This document shows, in pieces, positions 7,220 through 16,554 of a stretch of DNA of 64,000 nucleotides. The first letter of the stretch is position 1; each line of letters starts with the position of its first letter. Source of the DNA: Candidatus Delongbacteria bacterium (GTDB taxonomy: Bacteria; CAIWAD01); the NCBI GenBank assembly GCA_020634015.1, contig JACKCN010000006.1, positions 124,001 through 188,000 on the forward strand, written 5' to 3'. A program made the translations under genes and the position numbers. Below the pieces are notes generated by a model. That model did not search any database and was not told where the DNA came from. It saw nothing but the letters and a program-made list of their open reading frames with translations.

Positions 7220-9915
7220 CGCGCTTCGCCCGTCTCCCGGCCACCGGGCTGAGCCTGCTGCTGCTGGTGGCCACTCCGGCGCTCGCGGGTACCGACCTGT
7301 TGCAGCGCAGCCTGAGTGCGGCGGGCCTGGAAGCCACCGATCTGGGCTTCGGGCTGCTGCCCCAGCAGGAAGACAGCCTGGCTCTGGACATCGTAGGCCA
7401 GGTGCTGGCCGGCCGCCGCATCGATCACTGGGCCGATTCCCTGGGGCGCGCGCTGGAAGAACACCTGAGCCTCGAAGGCCTGGGCCGTGAGCTGGCGGCC
7501 ACCGCGGCCCCCCTGTATCACCCTTTGACCAGTGACCAGAACGTGGCGCCCTTGCCCAGAAACGACACATCCGCGCGCGTGCAGCGTCGCCAGTGGAGCG
7601 AGTGGCTGGGCACGCTGGCGGCCAGGCGCTTCATCGACCCTGCGGATTGCGCCACGCTCGAAGAGGATCTGCTGTCACTGTCCGGCGAGGATGACGAACA
7701 GGCCGCCGAGGATGTGTTCACCCTGGACCAGCGTGAACGCGAAGCCCGTCTCGAACGCGACGCACTGGTGGCCCGCCTGTGTCGCGAAGTCCGTCAGCGG
7801 CGCCTGGAAGGCATGCAGGCCCTGCTGCCCTCGCTGGACAGCCTGGTGCTGGCGCTGCCGCGTCTCAAGGCGGCCTTCGAGAACGCCAAAGCCCGTTCCG
7901 GGGAGATTGACGGCACGGTGTGTTACCGGGATGAATGGCTGCTCGTGGGGGGCAGTGGTCCCAACATCTACCGGGGAGAGCTGCCGCCGATCGTGATCGA
8001 TCTGGGGGGCGACGATCTCTATCTGTCCCCGGTGGCCGTGACCCATGGCGGAGTCTCGCTCTGCCTGGATCTGGGCGGCAACGATGTCTACAGGGCCGCC
8101 GAAGGCCCGGCCCTGGCGGTGGCCGGACTCTCCCTGCTGCTGGATCTGGACGGCGACGACCAGTATCTGGCCGGCGACAACAGTCTGGCCACGGGTCTGG
8201 GCGGACTCTCCATCCTGCTGGATCACGCGGGCAACGACCATTATCTGGGTGGCCAGGTGGGCCAGGGCGCGGGCATTCTGGGCTGGGGCATCCTGGTGGA
8301 CAGCGCGGGCCGTGATCGCTACGAATGTACACTGTATGGCCAGGGCTACGGAGGCCCCGCGGGCATCGGCCTGCTGCTGGACGGAACCGGGGACGACAGC
8401 TACGAGGCGCGCCCCGCGGTCACCGACTTCATCCGCTACGAGGATCACAGTCTGAGCCTTTCCCAGGGCTTTGGCTACGGCATGCGTCCCGTGCTCTGTG
8501 GCGGCCTGGGGCTGCTGGTGGACGGCGGCGGACAGGACCATTACACCTGCGACATCTACGGACAGGGCGCTGCCTACTGGTACGCACTGGGTGCGCTGGT
8601 CGACCGCGGAGGCGGAGACACCTACACCTCCTGGCAGTACGCCCAGGGTGCGGGAATCCATCTTGCCGGGGGAGTGCTGCTGGACAATGGCGGCAGTGAC
8701 TGCTACCGCAGCCATGGGGTGGCGCAGGGCTGCGGACACGACCTGGGCATCGGCTGGCTCGAGGATCACGCCGGAGAAGACTACTACCTCAGCGAAGGGC
8801 TCAGCCAGGGCGCCGGCAGCGCCAACGGGGCGGGAGTCCTGCTGGATCACACGGGCAATGACCTCTACGCCCTGCGCATCGGCAAGAACTCGCAGGGCTA
8901 CGGCAACCCACGCCGCAACAGCGGCTCGCTGGGACTCTTCGCCGACGGCGGCGGGGATGACCATTATCTGGGCGCGGGAGCCCAGGACAGCCTCTGGCGC
9001 GGCAGCCTGCTGGGGTTCGGAGGCGATTTCAATCTTGACGCCACGCCCGGTGCGGCGTCCGCGGCTGCCACCCCAGCGGCTGAACCTGAGGCCCCGGTCC
9101 TGCTGGATCAGGAATTCGACTCGCTGGACACGGTGCAGCGTCTGCATGTGTGGGCCATCTGGTCCACGCGGGTCCGGCATCGCTGGCAGGCCGAGCGAGT
9201 CATCGTGCAGCGCCAGTTGCGCGAGCGGCGCGACGAGTATCTGCCCTGGCTGGCCGGTCAACTGGCGAGCGCGGAATCCTGGGAACGCCACGGCATCCGT
9301 GAGACACTGTTGACCTTCGGCGAGGACGCTTTGCCCTTCTACGCGGCCGTGCTGGACACGGCGGGCAGTTCCTCGCGCGGGCTGCTGCTCTGGGTGCTCT
9401 CCGACCTGCCCGACGTCGGGGATGGCGATCTGTTCCGGCCCCTGCTCCAACGCATTCTTCTGAACGAGGGCGGCAGCCGGGGGCTCTGCCTGATCAATCT
9501 GGCTCTGCGCGAGAAGGAACACGGCGGGCCCTCCTGCCGGGGGATTCTTGAGGCGGGTCTGGCCGAACCGGATCCTCGTGTGCGCGCGGCGGCAGCCTAC
9601 GCACTGGGCAAGCTGCCGCCCGAGGACACCAGCCTGAACTCGCTGATCGCCGCGCTGGACGACCCCGTGCTGCACGTGCGCCAGGCCGCCCGACTCAGCC
9701 TGCTGGCCGACAGCACCCGGGTCCCCGAGCTGCTGGAGCAGAGCCTGGATGCACTGGACGCATCGGCTGAGTCCAATGCCCTGCTGGCACGCCGCCTGCT
9801 GGAACTGCTGTCACTCAAGGACCCTGACTCGGCCATGCGGCGAATCGAGGATGCCACACCGGCACCATGGCTTGAGGATGAACGGCGCCTCCAGCGCGGC
9901 GAACGGTCGCGCTGA
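7216..9915 (+). CDS. Secreted GDxY-repeat protein with C-terminal HEAT repeats
   Basis: I cannot name this family. The 899-residue product starts with a clear signal peptide (L-S-L-L-L-L-V-A-T-P-A-L-A). About residues 255-600 consist of some ten or eleven irregular repeats of 30-45 residues with the core L-L-x-D-x-x-G-x-D-x-Y and an interleaved G-Q-G-x-G segment, suggestive of a beta-helix or solenoid with Asp/Gly turns. A linker rich in Ala and Pro follows. The last 250 residues look like HEAT-type helical repeats (D-P-R-V-R-A-A-A-A-Y-A-L-G-K-L). The GTG start overlaps the aroQ stop and the gene's stop shares one base with the flippase ATG. Placement with a lipid-linked polysaccharide flippase suggests an envelope role, which is inference. 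Confidence 0.85.
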   Translation: MTRFARLPATGLSLLLLVATPALAGTDLLQRSLSAAGLEATDLGFGLLPQQEDSLALDIVGQVLAGRRIDHWADSLGRALEEHLSLEGLGRELAATAAPLYHPLTSDQNVAPLPRNDTSARVQRRQWSEWLGTLAARRFIDPADCATLEEDLLSLSGEDDEQAAEDVFTLDQREREARLERDALVARLCREVRQRRLEGMQALLPSLDSLVLALPRLKAAFENAKARSGEIDGTVCYRDEWLLVGGSGPNIYRGELPPIVIDLGGDDLYLSPVAVTHGGVSLCLDLGGNDVYRAAEGPALAVAGLSLLLDLDGDDQYLAGDNSLATGLGGLSILLDHAGNDHYLGGQVGQGAGILGWGILVDSAGRDRYECTLYGQGYGGPAGIGLLLDGTGDDSYEARPAVTDFIRYEDHSLSLSQGFGYGMRPVLCGGLGLLVDGGGQDHYTCDIYGQGAAYWYALGALVDRGGGDTYTSWQYAQGAGIHLAGGVLLDNGGSDCYRSHGVAQGCGHDLGIGWLEDHAGEDYYLSEGLSQGAGSANGAGVLLDHTGNDLYALRIGKNSQGYGNPRRNSGSLGLFADGGGDDHYLGAGAQDSLWRGSLLGFGGDFNLDATPGAASAAATPAAEPEAPVLLDQEFDSLDTVQRLHVWAIWSTRVRHRWQAERVIVQRQLRERRDEYLPWLAGQLASAESWERHGIRETLLTFGEDALPFYAAVLDTAGSSSRGLLLWVLSDLPDVGDGDLFRPLLQRILLNEGGSRGLCLINLALREKEHGGPSCRGILEAGLAEPDPRVRAAAAYALGKLPPEDTSLNSLIAALDDPVLHVRQAARLSLLADSTRVPELLEQSLDALDASAESNALLARRLLELLSLKDPDSAMRRIEDATPAPWLEDERRLQRGERSR

Positions 9916-11387
9916 TGTCGCTGGCCCGCAACAGCATGCTGCTGGTCGTTGGACGCAGTGTGGCCAGCCTGGCCCGCCTGGTGGTGAACCTGCTGGTGGC
10001 GCGCCACTTCGGCGAAGCCCTGCAGCTCACGGCCGAGTACCAGAAGATCTGGCTCTACTTCAACACGCTGTTCCAGGTCTTTCTCTTCGGCATCCCCGCC
10101 AGCATGTACTACTTCCACCCGCGCCTCGAGGGCGAGGAACGGCGCAGCTTCGTCAACCAGAGTCACACGATCCTCTTTCTGCTGGGCGGAGTCTTCGCGC
10201 TCTGCCTCTTCGCGCTGGCGCCCGTGGCGGCCAGGTTCTATGGCGTGCCCAATCTGCCGCTGTACTACAGCTGGTTCGCGTTCTATGGCTGGACCATGGT
10301 CGCCAGCAGCCAACTGGAAGCCGCGCTCAACCTGGCGGGACGCTTCCAGCTGCTGGCCGCGCTGCTGATCGGCGAAGCCCTGCTGTTCTCAGTGGCCGTG
10401 CTCGCTCCGCTCAAGGCCGGGCTGGATCTGCATGGCACCGTGATCGCGATCACCGTGCTGGGCTGCCTGCGCTTCCTGGCCCTGCACGTCCTGCTGACGA
10501 AGCGCGCGCCCGAACTGGCCTGGAGCCGCTGGCGGCTGCCGCTGGCCGCCACGGGCCGGCAGCTGGCCTGGACCCTGCCGATCACCATGACCACGCTGGT
10601 GGCCTATCTGGCGGCCTTTCTGGACAAGAACATCGTTGCCACCTGGTTCAAGGAGGGCGGGGTCTACGCCGTGTACCAGATCGGGGCGATGGAAGTGCCT
10701 TTCGTGTCCGTGCTGGTGGGGTCGGTCACGGCGGTGATGCTGCCCCGGCTCTCGCGCCTGCAGCACGAAGGAAAGACCGGAGAAATCTGTGACCTGCTTG
10801 CGCGCAGCGTCGAGGGACTGGCCTGGATCGTGTTTCCGCTCTTCACCCTGCTGATGGTGGTGGCCGATCTGGTCTTCGTTGCCCTGCTGGGCGAGAGTTA
10901 CCGCGCGTCGGCGGTGCCCTTCCGGCTGTATCTGCTGCTCTTCCCGCTGCGGATCATGTTCTACGGGCAGATTCTCAATACCCTGGGCAAGGCACGCTGG
11001 GTGTTCTGGAGCGCCCTGGGTGATCTGGCGCTGAACGCGGCTCTGTCCCTGTACCTTGTGCGCGTGATCGGCATGCCGGGCCCCGCCCTGGCCACCGTGC
11101 TGGCGACCTTCGTTGAAATCGGGATGTTCCTCTGGCTGCTGAAAGCCACCCTGGGCGAACCGCTGGGCCGGATCTTCCGCTGGCAGGGCCTGCGCCTGCC
11201 CACCCTCTTCGCCCTGCTGCCCGTGGCCGGAGCGCTGGCTGGCCGCTGGCTGGGAGGGGCCAACATCCTGCTGGCGCTCGTTCTGTCACTCATGGGCTAT
11301 GGCCTGCTGCTGCTGCCCGTGCTGGCCCGTCCCGAGGCAAGACGCAGTCTGGGAACGCTGTTTCAGGGACTGAGGCGAGAAAAGTGA
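9915..11387 (+). CDS. Polysaccharide flippase, Wzx/MVF (MOP) family
   Basis: Integral membrane protein of 490 residues with about 12-14 hydrophobic segments and the general plan of MOP-superfamily exporters that flip lipid-linked oligosaccharides to the periplasm. Visible features are the N-terminal S-V-A-S-L-A-R-L-V-V-N-L-L-V-A-R-H-F-G (typical of Wzx/RfbX), F-G-I-P-A-S-M-Y-Y-F-H-P-R-L-E and the mid-protein F-L-D-K-N-I-V-A-T-W-F, where a charged residue lies in a membrane segment as in the family. Its ATG overlaps the previous stop by one base, so it is the last gene of the aroB run. The substrate cannot be read from sequence. Confidence 0.85.
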   Translation: MSLARNSMLLVVGRSVASLARLVVNLLVARHFGEALQLTAEYQKIWLYFNTLFQVFLFGIPASMYYFHPRLEGEERRSFVNQSHTILFLLGGVFALCLFALAPVAARFYGVPNLPLYYSWFAFYGWTMVASSQLEAALNLAGRFQLLAALLIGEALLFSVAVLAPLKAGLDLHGTVIAITVLGCLRFLALHVLLTKRAPELAWSRWRLPLAATGRQLAWTLPITMTTLVAYLAAFLDKNIVATWFKEGGVYAVYQIGAMEVPFVSVLVGSVTAVMLPRLSRLQHEGKTGEICDLLARSVEGLAWIVFPLFTLLMVVADLVFVALLGESYRASAVPFRLYLLLFPLRIMFYGQILNTLGKARWVFWSALGDLALNAALSLYLVRVIGMPGPALATVLATFVEIGMFLWLLKATLGEPLGRIFRWQGLRLPTLFALLPVAGALAGRWLGGANILLALVLSLMGYGLLLLPVLARPEARRSLGTLFQGLRREK

Positions 11388-11537
11388 CTCTGCCCCTGTG
11401 TGGGCGCCGGGAGTGCTGGACTGCCAGCACGCCCTTCGATAAGTTTGCCGCGTTCGTGCCGGCAGCCTGATTCAGGTGCCCGGCGGACGCCCCTGCCCGT
11501 GGGATCACGGGCAATTCAGCCGGAAAGGAGCCCCGGT

Positions 11538-11660
11538 ATGGCAAAGGGTGATGAACGCCAGAAGGAAGACAAGAAGAAACCCGCCAAGTCCCTGAAGGAA
11601 AAGCGCGCGGAGAAGAAGAACAAGGGCGGCGACAAGCCCCTGGCCCCCGGCAAGGCCTGA
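11538..11660 (+). CDS. Tiny lysine-rich protein (40 residues)
   Basis: An extremely basic small protein starting M-A-K-G-D-E-R-Q-K-E-D-K-K-K-P and containing S-L-K-E-K-R-A-E-K-K-N-K. An AAAGGAG ribosome-binding site seven bases before the ATG supports translation. It has no cysteine, no hydrophobic core and no signal peptide, so it is probably disordered and perhaps binds nucleic acid or ribosomes. Similar short Lys-rich S-L-K-E-K-R-A proteins occur in other high-GC bacteria as uncharacterised genes (from memory). It stands alone between the flippase and the lipoprotein gene. Confidence 0.65.
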   Translation: MAKGDERQKEDKKKPAKSLKEKRAEKKNKGGDKPLAPGKA

Positions 11661-11745
11661 ACTCCCGGAGCGGGCAACGACCCGCCCGGACACACATGGG
11701 ACCCGGGAGTCTGTCGGACTTGCGGTCCACTGAACGGAGTCCGTG

Positions 11746-12336
11746 ATGAAATGGATCACCGCGCGGGGCTGGCGACACGCCGTGCCGCTGCTGGTGTTGT
11801 TGCTCTCCCAGCAGGCCTGCCTGAAGGTGGAGCAGATGGAGCTGCGGGTGCGCCCGCGTCCCGATGGCCGGGTGTCCGGCGAAGTGATCTACCGGGGACT
11901 CTATTCCTCGCTGGATGAAGATTCGCTGACACTGGAGGAAGAGTTCCAGCAACTGGTCAAGGAGTATCTGCAGGGCGACGCCCTCGCCAGTGACCTGCCC
12001 GGTTGGCGCATGCTCAAGCGAGAACTTTTCGAGGACCAGGGCGAACTCTGCGGTCGGTTGATCTTCGAAGGGGACAATGGCGAGGCCGTGGGTCTGTTCC
12101 AGGACAAGACCTGCGCCTGCGCCGGCTGGGTACTGGTGCCCCAGGATGGCGACCTGAACACGCTGATCAGCGGGGACGGCATCCGCACTCCCTACGGCAT
12201 GCGCTGGAGTCTGGATCACCCCGAGCTGACCTGGGTCCAGCGCCTGGATGTGATCGAACGCGACGACCGCAGTCTGCTGCCGACCTGGCAGAAATGGCCC
12301 GGGCGCAAGGCCAAGGCCACGCCAGCGAAGCGCTGA
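11746..12336 (+). CDS. Predicted lipoprotein of unknown function
   Basis: A 196-residue exported protein. The N-terminal hydrophobic segment ends L-L-L-S-Q-Q-A-C, a plausible lipobox with the acylated Cys near residue 25. The mature part is soluble and mixed alpha/beta, with a paired C-A-C and many Asp/Glu residues; I do not recognise a domain. I prefer ATG 11746 over the GTG three bases earlier because ACGGAG is then correctly spaced. The gene is followed by a stem-loop and a convergent receiver gene, so it is likely monocistronic. Confidence 0.75.
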   Translation: MKWITARGWRHAVPLLVLLLSQQACLKVEQMELRVRPRPDGRVSGEVIYRGLYSSLDEDSLTLEEEFQQLVKEYLQGDALASDLPGWRMLKRELFEDQGELCGRLIFEGDNGEAVGLFQDKTCACAGWVLVPQDGDLNTLISGDGIRTPYGMRWSLDHPELTWVQRLDVIERDDRSLLPTWQKWPGRKAKATPAKR

Positions 12337-12363
12337 GAGTGCCGTTGCAGCAATACCAAAGTC

Positions 12364-12389
12364 GAACAGGGCCTCGCGGGGCCCTGTTC
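12364..12389. terminator. Stem-loop between convergent genes
   Basis: GAACAGGGCC pairs perfectly with GGCCCTGTTC across a six-base loop. It lies between the converging lipoprotein and receiver genes. The T-run is weak, so factor-independent termination is only probable. Confidence 0.55.
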
Positions 12390-12477
12390 TCGCTCCGCTT
12401 GAATCATGTCGGCAGCTCATCGGACCAGAGATCACGGCCCGGTCGCGCCGGCTGGCTCATGTCAGGCTCACGGCTGG

Positions 12478-12894
12478 TCAGGGAGTCACGTCGTTGTCCC
12501 TGCCGGAGATTTTGAAGATCGCCGGGCCGGGTCCGCTCACGGGCAGTGACAGGCACTGAATGGCGGCCAGCAGTTCCTGGATGTAGATCGGCTTGCCCAG
12601 CACTTTGTCCACACCCTGCATCCGAGCCAGCTGCAGGGTTTCCGATGAGTACAGACCTGAATAGAGGATTGTCTTGATCCGGGGCTGGATACTCTTGACC
12701 GCCTTGATCAACTGCAGGCCATCCATCCCGGGCAGCCGAAAATCCGACACGAGCAGATCATGGCTCCCGTTCCTGCAGGCGTCGAGAGCGGAAGCGGGAT
12801 CCTGGTGTGCGTCAATCCTGTGGCCCTCCGAGCTGAGAAAGCGACCGAGACTCAGCAGACTTTGCCAATCATCATCAACCAGCAGAATATCCAT
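12478..12894 (-). CDS. Stand-alone response-regulator receiver protein
   Basis: A single receiver domain of 138 residues with no output domain. The acidic pair is at the start (I-L-L-V-D-D-D), the phospho-acceptor Asp lies in L-L-V-S-D-F-R-L-P-G-M-D-G, the switch position follows in I-L-Y-S-G-L, and the conserved Lys is in V-L-G-K-P-I. About 20 extra residues follow the fold. It is divergent from the TPR histidine kinase gene 310 bases away, which makes it a likely phosphorylation partner or phosphate sink, as inferred from position only. The start ATG is the only good candidate. Confidence 0.9.
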   Translation of the reverse strand: MDILLVDDDWQSLLSLGRFLSSEGHRIDAHQDPASALDACRNGSHDLLVSDFRLPGMDGLQLIKAVKSIQPRIKTILYSGLYSSETLQLARMQGVDKVLGKPIYIQELLAAIQCLSLPVSGPGPAIFKISGRDNDVTP

Positions 12895-13204
12895 CGTGCT
12901 CCCTCATGCGACCTACAGGATTGCTGCAGGTTTTGCAGCTTGCGTGCCAATCGTGGGCATCCTGCCTGTCGAGTCCAACCTGCTGATTATCATAGCTTTG
13001 AAGCATTGGTGCCTGGCGGGGCCGAACACAGAGCCATTGGAGGATCAGATCCAGCTCACAAGAATCTGAGGATTCTCAATAATCTGGGGAGTACCTTTGC
13101 CTTCCGAGACCAGCCCGGAGCAGTCCACTCGAGATGTTCCCTCCACATGTGAAACAGATTGAATCTCCTGGTGAGTCGAGCCGACCGGGGAAAGCGGGAA
13201 ACGG
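12895..13204. promoter_or_regulatory. Divergent intergenic region of the signalling locus
   Basis: A 310-base gap between the receiver gene (minus) and the kinase gene (plus), somewhat richer in A+T than its flanks. It must contain promoters for both directions, but I could not pick out a convincing -35/-10 pair, a sigma-54 GG-N10-GC box or an operator by eye. No gene is seen. Confidence 0.4.
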
Positions 13205-14872
13205 ATGTGCCAGTTGGAAGACAGACTGAAAAACTTCGAGACGCTGTCCGACAGGACGCAGCGCCTGAAGGAAGCCATCGAGATCTGCGAGCTGCTGAAT
13301 GCGCAAAGCAGGCTTGCCGAGCTTGAACCCTATGTCAATGCGGCCCTCGAGCTGGCCACAGTCCTCGACGATCGACTGAGTCTGGCTCTGGCCTTCAAGT
13401 TCCAGTCACTGTTGCACTACAGTCGCTTGAGCATTGACCGGGCCCTGGAGTCCGCATTCAGGGCCGTCAAGATCCTGCAGGGGCTGGATGAGGCCGTCCT
13501 GCTGTCGAACATCCTCAACAACATCGGCGTGTATTACACCGCCCTGGGAATCCCGAAGCGGGGCCTGGAGTATTTCGAGCAGGCCATTGAACTGAACCCC
13601 CAAAACAGCAAAGCCATCAGCAACGCCGGCGAACGCCTGCGGGACATGGATCGGGTCCCGGAAGCCATCGCGCGCTTCATGCAGGCTCTGGAACTGGCGG
13701 ACACTCTGGGCGACGAACTGCAAAGTGCCCATCTGTACAAGAACCTTGGGGAGGTACACTTTGCCGACGGCAACATCGACACGGCCGAAGAGCACTTCAC
13801 CAGGGCGCTGCGAATGGGACGCCGCCTGAAGGACAAGGTATCCAGCGCTTTCGCTCTGATCGGCCTGAGCAGGGTCGCCCTCAGCAGAGATGCATCCATC
13901 GAGTCTCACGGCCATGCCCGGGAAGCCCTGGAACTGGCTGAGCAACTGGACAACAACGAGCTCAGGTGGTTCGGACTGTTGTCTCTGGCCGACAGCTGCC
14001 GGGCCATCGGCGATGACAAAGAACTGGCCTCCGTGCTCACGAGGAGCCTGCGTCTGCACGAGCAGCTGTATTCCGGGAGCATCACGCAGCGAATCGCCGA
14101 GTTGGAAGCGACCTACAGACTTGAGCGCAAGGAGCTGGAAACCAAACGGCTGTTCGAACAGCAGGCCCGGCTGGCCTCGATCGGCGTCATGGGCGCCGGG
14201 ATCACCCACGAGATCAACCAGCCACTCAACGCCATCACGATCAATGCGGACGGCATGCTGTTCAAGGACGACCGGGAAAAAGTGCTGCCCAGGGAATACC
14301 GCGAGTCCGTCGAGCAGATCCATCAGGCGGCCATGCGCATCGATGAGATTGTCAAGCACATGCGCAGTTTCTGGTCCAGGCCCGACTACCTGAAACACGT
14401 GTCCTTCGACCTCAACGAGGGCATCGAGAACGCTCTGGGAATGATTCGCCGACAGGTGGCCAGCCATGGCATCGCGCTCGATACCAGCCTCTGCAAAGGC
14501 CCGGTTCCGGTGCTCGGTATCAGCATCCATCTGCAGCAGATCGTGATCAATCTCGTGATCAACGCGATGCACAGCCTGGACAACAAGCCATCCGGCGAGA
14601 AGCGGATCACGCTGACAACTTCCCGTGACCATGCGTGCGCGCGGCTCAGGGTTTGCGACACGGGAGAAGGTCTGCCCGCGGGAGTCGAGGACCGGATCTT
14701 CGATCCGTTCTATTCGACCAGACCGGCCGGTGAGGGCATGGGTCTGGGATTGGCCATCGTCAGAAGTTTCATCGAAGAGATGAAGGGCAGCATCGAATGC
14801 GCCAACCAGCCGGAGGGCGGGGCCATGTTCAGTATCACGCTGCCGATCGAGCGACGGGAGACGAGTCGATGA
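13205..14872 (+). CDS. Cytoplasmic TPR-sensor histidine kinase
   Basis: A 555-residue soluble kinase. Residues 1-300 are a run of helical TPR-like repeats (for example N-N-I-G-V-Y-Y-T-A-L-G and Y-K-N-L-G-E-V-H-F-A-D-G-N), followed by a short coiled segment. The dimerisation/phosphoacceptor box is G-A-G-I-T-H-E-I-N-Q-P-L-N-A-I with the phosphorylated His near residue 335. The ATPase domain shows the N box (I-N-L-V-I-N-A-M), G1 (D-T-G-E-G-L), F box and G2 (G-M-G-L-G-L-A-I). No membrane segment exists, so it senses a cytoplasmic or protein-protein signal through the TPRs. Its stop overlaps the ATG of the NtrC-type regulator (ATGA), which strongly implies a cognate pair. Confidence 0.92.
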   Translation: MCQLEDRLKNFETLSDRTQRLKEAIEICELLNAQSRLAELEPYVNAALELATVLDDRLSLALAFKFQSLLHYSRLSIDRALESAFRAVKILQGLDEAVLLSNILNNIGVYYTALGIPKRGLEYFEQAIELNPQNSKAISNAGERLRDMDRVPEAIARFMQALELADTLGDELQSAHLYKNLGEVHFADGNIDTAEEHFTRALRMGRRLKDKVSSAFALIGLSRVALSRDASIESHGHAREALELAEQLDNNELRWFGLLSLADSCRAIGDDKELASVLTRSLRLHEQLYSGSITQRIAELEATYRLERKELETKRLFEQQARLASIGVMGAGITHEINQPLNAITINADGMLFKDDREKVLPREYRESVEQIHQAAMRIDEIVKHMRSFWSRPDYLKHVSFDLNEGIENALGMIRRQVASHGIALDTSLCKGPVPVLGISIHLQQIVINLVINAMHSLDNKPSGEKRITLTTSRDHACARLRVCDTGEGLPAGVEDRIFDPFYSTRPAGEGMGLGLAIVRSFIEEMKGSIECANQPEGGAMFSITLPIERRETSR

Positions 14873-16299
14873 AGGTGCTTCTGATTGACGACGACCCCAG
14901 CAGCCTGCAGGCACTGGAGCGCTATCTGCGTGATCCCTTCGGCCACGAGGTGCTCACGGCCGCGAACTGCAGCGAAGGTCTGGCCGTGTTCGAGACGCAG
15001 GACATTTCCATTGTGCTCAGCGACATCCGCATGCAGGGCATGAGCGGCCTGGAGATGCTCAACAGAATCAAGGCGAGTGACAGGGGATGCGATACCGATG
15101 TGGTCCTGATGACGGGCTTTGGTGACCTGAACAGCTGCATCGCGGCCCTGCGGGCCGAAGCCAGCGATTACCTGCTCAAACCGATCTCCATCAAGGAACT
15201 GGACGACGTGCTCAAGCGGATTGCCAGGCGCAGGCAGATCCGCAGCGCAGCGACACGCACAGCTGCCCAAGGCACGGAGGAGAGCCGTTCATCCGGCGCG
15301 AAGATCGAAGACGGCGGCAGCGTGTTCCGCGATATTCTGCCCGGCCAGCTCGTCGGTTTCTACTCCGCCCCGATGCGCCACATTCAGCAGGTGTGCAGCA
15401 AACTCCACAACCAGCGGGATGTCCCTGTGCTCATCGAGGGCGAGACGGGTACGGGCAAGGAAGTGATCGCCAGGCTGATTCATGGTGGCGACCAGGAACA
15501 CCGGCCCTTCGTCCCGGTCAACTGCTCGGCGATCGCGCCCTCACTGTTCGAGAGCGAGCTCTTCGGCTATGCGGAAGGTGCGTTCACGGGAGCCAAACGC
15601 AGCGGGGCGATCGGCAGGATCGAACAGGCCCAGGGCGGCACGCTGTTCCTGGACGAGATTGGCGAGATGCCCCTTGACATGCAGCCCAAACTGTTGCGCG
15701 TGATCCAGGAACGGGAGCTGAGGCGTGTGGGCAGTGACAGGATCGTGCAGCTTGACCTGCGGATCATCTGTGCCACCAACAGGTCACTGCTCACCCTGTC
15801 GAAGGAAGGGGCTTTCCGCAGCGATCTGTATTACAGGCTGAATACGGGTTACATCCATGTCCCGCCTCTGCGCGACCGTCTGCGGGACATCTTTCCGCTT
15901 GCCCGGCTGTTCCTCAGCCAGGCCAATGCCCGATACGGCAAACAATTCTCCGCCATCACACGCGAGGCGGTGCATCTCCTGGAGGAGTACCCATGGCCGG
16001 GCAACATCCGGGAACTGAAGAGCCAGATTGACCGCATCGTTCTGATGCACGAGAGTCGCTACCTGGATGCCGGCGATCTGGAGATTCTCAGTGCCGGGCG
16101 TGAAAGCGAGCTGAGTCAGAACAATCGGATCGTGCTTGAACTGCCCGATGAAGGCTATCCACTGGAAGACATGCAGGAAACAATCGCCCGCACGGTTCTC
16201 AAGCGAATGGATGGAAACATCACCAAGGCAGCCAAGTATCTGGACGTCGCCTGGGCGACCCTGAACCGAATGGCCGGAAAGAAGAAACACGGGGATTGA
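14869..16299 (+). CDS. NtrC-family sigma-54-dependent response regulator
   Basis: A 476-residue transcription activator. The receiver domain (1-120) has the phospho-acceptor Asp in V-L-S-D-I-R-M-Q-G-M. The AAA+ domain carries Walker A G-E-T-G-T-G-K-E, the sigma-54 contact loop G-A-F-T-G-A, Walker B G-G-T-L-F-L-D-E-I-G and the R-finger region F-R-S-D-L-Y-Y-R-L. The C-terminal Fis-type helix-turn-helix is G-N-I-T-K-A-A-K-Y-L-D-V-A-W-A-T-L-N-R-M. It couples phosphorelay input from the overlapping kinase to sigma-54 promoters. The four-base overlap with the kinase stop fixes the start at 14869. Confidence 0.95.
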   Translation: MKVLLIDDDPSSLQALERYLRDPFGHEVLTAANCSEGLAVFETQDISIVLSDIRMQGMSGLEMLNRIKASDRGCDTDVVLMTGFGDLNSCIAALRAEASDYLLKPISIKELDDVLKRIARRRQIRSAATRTAAQGTEESRSSGAKIEDGGSVFRDILPGQLVGFYSAPMRHIQQVCSKLHNQRDVPVLIEGETGTGKEVIARLIHGGDQEHRPFVPVNCSAIAPSLFESELFGYAEGAFTGAKRSGAIGRIEQAQGGTLFLDEIGEMPLDMQPKLLRVIQERELRRVGSDRIVQLDLRIICATNRSLLTLSKEGAFRSDLYYRLNTGYIHVPPLRDRLRDIFPLARLFLSQANARYGKQFSAITREAVHLLEEYPWPGNIRELKSQIDRIVLMHESRYLDAGDLEILSAGRESELSQNNRIVLELPDEGYPLEDMQETIARTVLKRMDGNITKAAKYLDVAWATLNRMAGKKKHGD

Positions 16300-16554
16300 C
16301 GGAGCCATCCGCGACCGGTATCCCGTGGGACAGAGCCCAGCGACAGCCGACTGGGCGGAACCAGCCCGATCAACCACCGCATCCCCTTGACCTTGCCAGC
16401 ACCACCGGCCGCCCCGGCTCCACCGTCGTGTGTCGCACGTGACAGCCTGGAATCCGTGACTCGATCCTGAGATGCCACCGCGGAACCGGGCCGCCGACCG
16501 ATGTGCGACGCAGCCCGGGTTCTGCCGTGGTCCACGCATGCCGCACATTCAATG
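16300..16554. other. Gene-free gap between convergent genes
   Basis: About 255 bases between the regulator stop and the terminator of the opposite gene. Short frames exist on both strands but none has a ribosome-binding site or family-like sequence. I see nothing functional here. Confidence 0.5.

Noticed and set aside
7675..9675. 666-codon minus-strand frame
   Set aside because: Lies entirely under the GDxY-repeat gene; Ala/Gln/Val-rich composition is typical of an antisense shadow.
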